From assembly GCA_035483795.1 (NCBI GenBank), contig DATHPP010000033.1, positions 1 through 7,576 of the forward strand: DNA of 7,576 bases, given 5' to 3'. The translations under genes were made by a program, and so were the position numbers. Every line of letters begins with the position of its first letter. Position 1 is the first letter of the stretch. Of this stretch, positions 5,383 through 7,576 are shown one piece after another. Origin of the DNA: DASXMX01 sp035483795 (GTDB lineage: Bacteria; Planctomycetota; Phycisphaerae; Tepidisphaerales; Tepidisphaeraceae). Under the pieces are notes generated by a model, which saw only the letters and a list, made by a program, of their open reading frames with translations, was not told where the DNA came from and ran no database searches.

Positions 5383-7576
5383 TCAAACAACTTGAAAAGC
5401 GTTGGATGTGGCCGGCTTGGGAGTTGCCCGCACATCGATCGCTTTCAGCTTGTATGTGCCGGTCTTCGCCAGGGACAGGTCGTCGAACGTTGCCAGACCG
5501 GAAATGACACTCTCCTCGACCGTGCCGCCGAGAATGGCGCCCGCTGGTTTGGCGGCAAGCGTCAGCACGACCAGCGAAACATTGTTGGTGGCGACGTTGT
5601 TATACTGGTCTACCAGCTCAACGACCACCTTGAAGTCGGTGCCGGCGGGAGTGGTCGTCGGCAGCGTGCGGAAAAGCATCGTCTTCGCCGGCGCCGGGAC
5701 CACACTGAACACGTCGGAAGTGACGGGACTCGCCAGGCCGTCGCTGGCCTGGAATTGGTAGGTGCCGGCCTTGGTCAGCGACACCTTCGAGAAGGTGGCG
5801 ACGCCCTTCTTGACGGGCGCCGGTTTGGTGACGAGCGTACCGCCCATGGAAAGGCCGAGGGTCACACTCGACTTCTCCGTCAATACCGGTTTCCCCAGAT
5901 AATCGACGACCCGCACACTGAGCTTGATACTCTTCCCCGCCGCGGTGAACTTCGGCTCAACGTTCCAGACCAGGATCGGGACAATCGAAAATGGATTGCT
6001 GATCGCTTTGGCCAGGCTGCCATCGGCGGCTGTCAGCGCGAATTGCCCCTCCTGATTGAGCGAAAGGATGGAGAAAGTGGCGACGCCGTTGACCGCGGTC
6101 GCATTGAGCGTTCCCTTGAGCGTCGCGTGCGGCGTTCCCTTGGCCAGACTGATGGCGACGATGGAATGATCCCCGGTAACGATGGCGCCGCTGGCATCTT
6201 CAACGGCGACCTGGATCGTCGAGATCGGACCATTGAGCTTCGAGGTTTGGGGCTGCTGCAAGAAGACAAGTTTGACGCCGGTTTTGCTTCCGCCCCCGAC
6301 CCCTCCGCTGGAAATCACAAAGCTCGCCGAGACGGCGGAGCCCAGAGAGGTGATGCTATCTGTCGCAACCAGGGTGTAAGTCCCTGCCACGCCCAGCGAC
6401 AGGTCGGGGAAGGTCGCCACTCCACCGACGGCCTGCTCGCTGAGCCTGCCTCCCAGCGCGCTGCTCGGCCCTGAGCCGAGGGCGATCGTGACGGTGGAAC
6501 TGTCGCCTGTGATGACATTGCCGGCGGAGTCCTCGATTTTGACCGTCACGGCGGGCGAAATCGCCGCACCCGCAGCCGTGTTGCTAAGCTGCTGATCGAA
6601 GACCAACTGATCGGAGTTATGGATTTCCGAGGGCTCAAACGAAAAGATCTCACCGGGGCCGAAACGGGTCAGGCCGTAAATGATTCCGCCGGGGGCCAGG
6701 TACAGATCGGTGTCGGGCTGGACCCCGTCGGTGCTGGCGTACATGAACGTGTGCAACGTCGTGAAGGATCCGCCGGAGATTTCGAAAAGGGTGCCATAGT
6801 CAACCGATCGATCGCCGAACGTCGTGCCATACAGGTCCGTGCCAACCAAAATCACGCCTGCGTGCGGCTCATAGCCGTCGGTGTCGTCGAACCCGTGCAG
6901 CACCTGAATGCCGGCGCCCCCGGCGCGAATGCTCGATCCGGAGATTTTCCAGATAGAGCCGTCCACGCTGGTTGAGCCGCCCATCAAACAGGCGCCGAAC
7001 AAGTCTCCCTGGGCGTCGATGGCCAGGCGGCCCTGGGGCCGGCTTCCATCGACGCCGTTGGTGAAATCGTAAAGGGTCGTGAGCTGATTTGTGTTGGGAT
7101 TGACCTGGAAGACCGTGCCGAAGTCGCCGGTGCCGCCATTGCCGCCGCTTACCGTCGTGCCGTAAAGATTCCCGCTGCTGTCGGCGACGAGACTTGTCTG
7201 CGGACTGCTCCCTTGGGCGCCGAGTCCGTTAAAGGACACCAGATCGGTAATCGCTCCGCCCGCGGTGCTGATTTTGAAGACCACTCCGTCGCCATGGGCG
7301 CCGCCTGAAGAGGCATTGCCGTAAAGGGTCGTTCCCTCCAGCAGCAGGCCGCCCAAAGGAGCGTTACCATCAGTGCCGTTGAAGGAAGCGAGAATTGAGA
7401 CCGTGGGCGAGCTATCGGTGTCGGAAATCTTGAAGACGGTGCCGTCGCCGAACGCGCCGCCGTTCTTGGTGGTTCCGTAGATATTGTCGGCGGAGTCGAT
7501 GATCAGATCGCCGTCCGGGTTGGCGCCGTCGCCGTTCCCGATGCTGGTGCCTTCGAATCCGTGGACCAGTGTGACG
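5383..7576 (-). CDS. GloVer-repeat and Ig-like-repeat exoprotein, N-terminus outside window
   Basis: A leftward gene open to the right edge: 730 codons are visible and the true start lies beyond 7576. Numbering residues from the edge, roughly 1-318 hold six GloVer-type repeats (TIGR03803) of about 45-58 residues. Each has an (F/L)-x-G...NP opening, a 'GNLYGTT' core and a 'GDGTVFKIS' close, the last three being more degenerate. Residues ~322-730 hold four Ig-like/filamin-like domains of about 95 residues. These share 'V(T/A)VxxxDxxGxxV', 'GxATFxxLSLxxxGTYxLxAxD' and a terminal 'xFxV'; a Gly/Ser linker (about 422-432) separates the first two. Such proteins are normally exported and surface-attached. 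Here the chain stops at the end of the last Ig domain (AFQVV) with no PEP-CTERM, LPXTG or membrane helix, so it is either secreted or anchored by its unseen N-terminus. The function is probably structural or adhesive; GloVer repeats have no assigned biochemical role. A TTG at 7356 is internal, not the start. Confidence 0.85.
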   Translation of the reverse strand, partial: VTLVHGFEGTSIGNGDGANPDGDLIIDSADNIYGTTKNGGAFGDGTVFKISDTDSSPTVSILASFNGTDGNAPLGGLLLEGTTLYGNASSGGAHGDGVVFKISTAGGAITDLVSFNGLGAQGSSPQTSLVADSSGNLYGTTVSGGNGGTGDFGTVFQVNPNTNQLTTLYDFTNGVDGSRPQGRLAIDAQGDLFGACLMGGSTSVDGSIWKISGSSIRAGGAGIQVLHGFDDTDGYEPHAGVILVGTDLYGTTFGDRSVDYGTLFEISGGSFTTLHTFMYASTDGVQPDTDLYLAPGGIIYGLTRFGPGEIFSFEPSEIHNSDQLVFDQQLSNTAAGAAISPAVTVKIEDSAGNVITGDSSTVTIALGSGPSSALGGRLSEQAVGGVATFPDLSLGVAGTYTLVATDSITSLGSAVSASFVISSGGVGGGSKTGVKLVFLQQPQTSKLNGPISTIQVAVEDASGAIVTGDHSIVAISLAKGTPHATLKGTLNATAVNGVATFSILSLNQEGQFALTAADGSLAKAISNPFSIVPILVWNVEPKFTAAGKSIKLSVRVVDYLGKPVLTEKSSVTLGLSMGGTLVTKPAPVKKGVATFSKVSLTKAGTYQFQASDGLASPVTSDVFSVVPAPAKTMLFRTLPTTTPAGTDFKVVVELVDQYNNVATNNVSLVVLTLAAKPAGAILGGTVEESVISGLATFDDLSLAKTGTYKLKAIDVRATPKPATSNAFQVV
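5386..6612 (-). repeat. Four tandem Ig-like (filamin/Big-type) domains
   Basis: Approximate domain spans on the leftward strand are 6612-6313, 6273-5983, 5976-5701 and 5685-5386. Each ends with a recognisable variant of G(V/L)ATF..LSL...G(T/Q)(Y/F) followed by an A.D turn. They are well diverged from each other, so no recent duplication is implied. They likely form a stalk or spacer C-terminal to the GloVer region. Confidence 0.75.
6622..7575 (-). repeat. Array of six GloVer protein repeats
   Basis: Successive cores read, in order of translation: IYGTTKNGGAFGDGTVFKIS, LYGNASSGGAHGDGVVFKIS, LYGTTVSGG...FGTVFQVN, LFGACLMGG...DGSIWKIS, LYGTTFGD...YGTLFEIS, and IYGLTRFG...GEIFSFEP. Spacing between cores is about 45-60 residues and the last unit is the most decayed. 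The array runs off the right edge, so the total count is unknown. Repeated strand-turn units suggest a beta-propeller or beta-solenoid, which is an inference. Confidence 0.8.

Noticed and set aside
3587..5395. A 602-codon open frame on the plus strand, fully antisense to the SelO-like gene
   Set aside because: No recognisable motif, composition typical of a GC-rich antisense shadow (Arg/Ala/Pro/Gly runs). The opposite strand carries ordered SelO motifs with conserved spacing. Overlapping coding was considered but nothing supports it.
5392..6474. A 360-codon plus-strand frame antisense to the Ig-like domains
   Set aside because: Shadow of the repeat-protein gene. The sequence is low-complexity Arg/Gly/Asp with no domain.
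7354..7356. TTG at 7356 as the start of the GloVer protein
   Set aside because: The frame continues without a stop to the right edge and encodes another GloVer repeat (residues up to and including IYGTT...GDGTVFKIS), so this codon is internal.
1..7576. CRISPR array, tRNA, rRNA, insertion sequence, prophage or toxin-antitoxin module
   Set aside because: No regularly spaced direct repeats, cloverleaf-like sequences, transposase or integrase motifs, or paired small genes were seen on either strand.

Overview
This is a GC-rich window whose reading frames are biased enough toward G and C to leave long open frames on the antisense strand. It holds five protein genes in two converging blocks. Two genes run rightward (GT4 glycosyltransferase, then CE4 polysaccharide deacetylase). 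Three run leftward (a large repeat protein entering from the right edge, then a SelO-like protein, then a GT87-type membrane glycosyltransferase). GloVer repeats (TIGR03803) joined to tandem Ig-like domains, together with the envelope-sugar genes, fit a planctomycete of the Phycisphaerae/Tepidisphaerales kind. Verrucomicrobiota are possible. This placement is an inference from gene content.

Layout. 37-1251 (+) is a GT4 transferase whose start codon sits in a 17-bp tandem duplication. 1255-1986 (+) is a CE4 deacetylase 3 bp downstream, probably cotranscribed. The deacetylase and the leftward GT87-like gene (1965-3401) overlap tail to tail by 22 bp, and an imperfect hairpin covers that junction. 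A 104-bp gap follows, carrying a perfect 7-bp palindrome of REP-like appearance just after the stop of the next gene. 3506-5299 (-) is a 597-residue protein that I read as a divergent SelO-family protein adenylyltransferase (AMPylating pseudokinase). A gap of about 83 bp follows with an unassigned AGGAGG. From 5383 to the right edge (-) runs a secreted or surface-type protein of six GloVer repeats and four Ig-like domains, with its N-terminus outside the window.

How they fit together. The GT4, CE4 and GT87-like proteins are the kinds of enzyme that build and deacetylate exopolysaccharide or envelope glycan: cytoplasmic sugar transfer, deacetylation, and membrane transfer from a lipid-linked sugar. 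No polymerase, flippase or export gene is visible, so a complete pathway cannot be claimed. The SelO-like protein and the repeat protein have no evident tie to that set beyond location.

The most interesting item is the SelO-like protein. It keeps the Asp-Asn...Asp metal/catalytic trio and the paired arginines of SelO at exactly the canonical spacing. It replaces the phosphate-binding lysine with arginine, carries an insertion before the alpha-C glutamate, and has an unusually long, divergent C-terminal half. No CRISPR array, tRNA, rRNA, insertion sequence or prophage was found.
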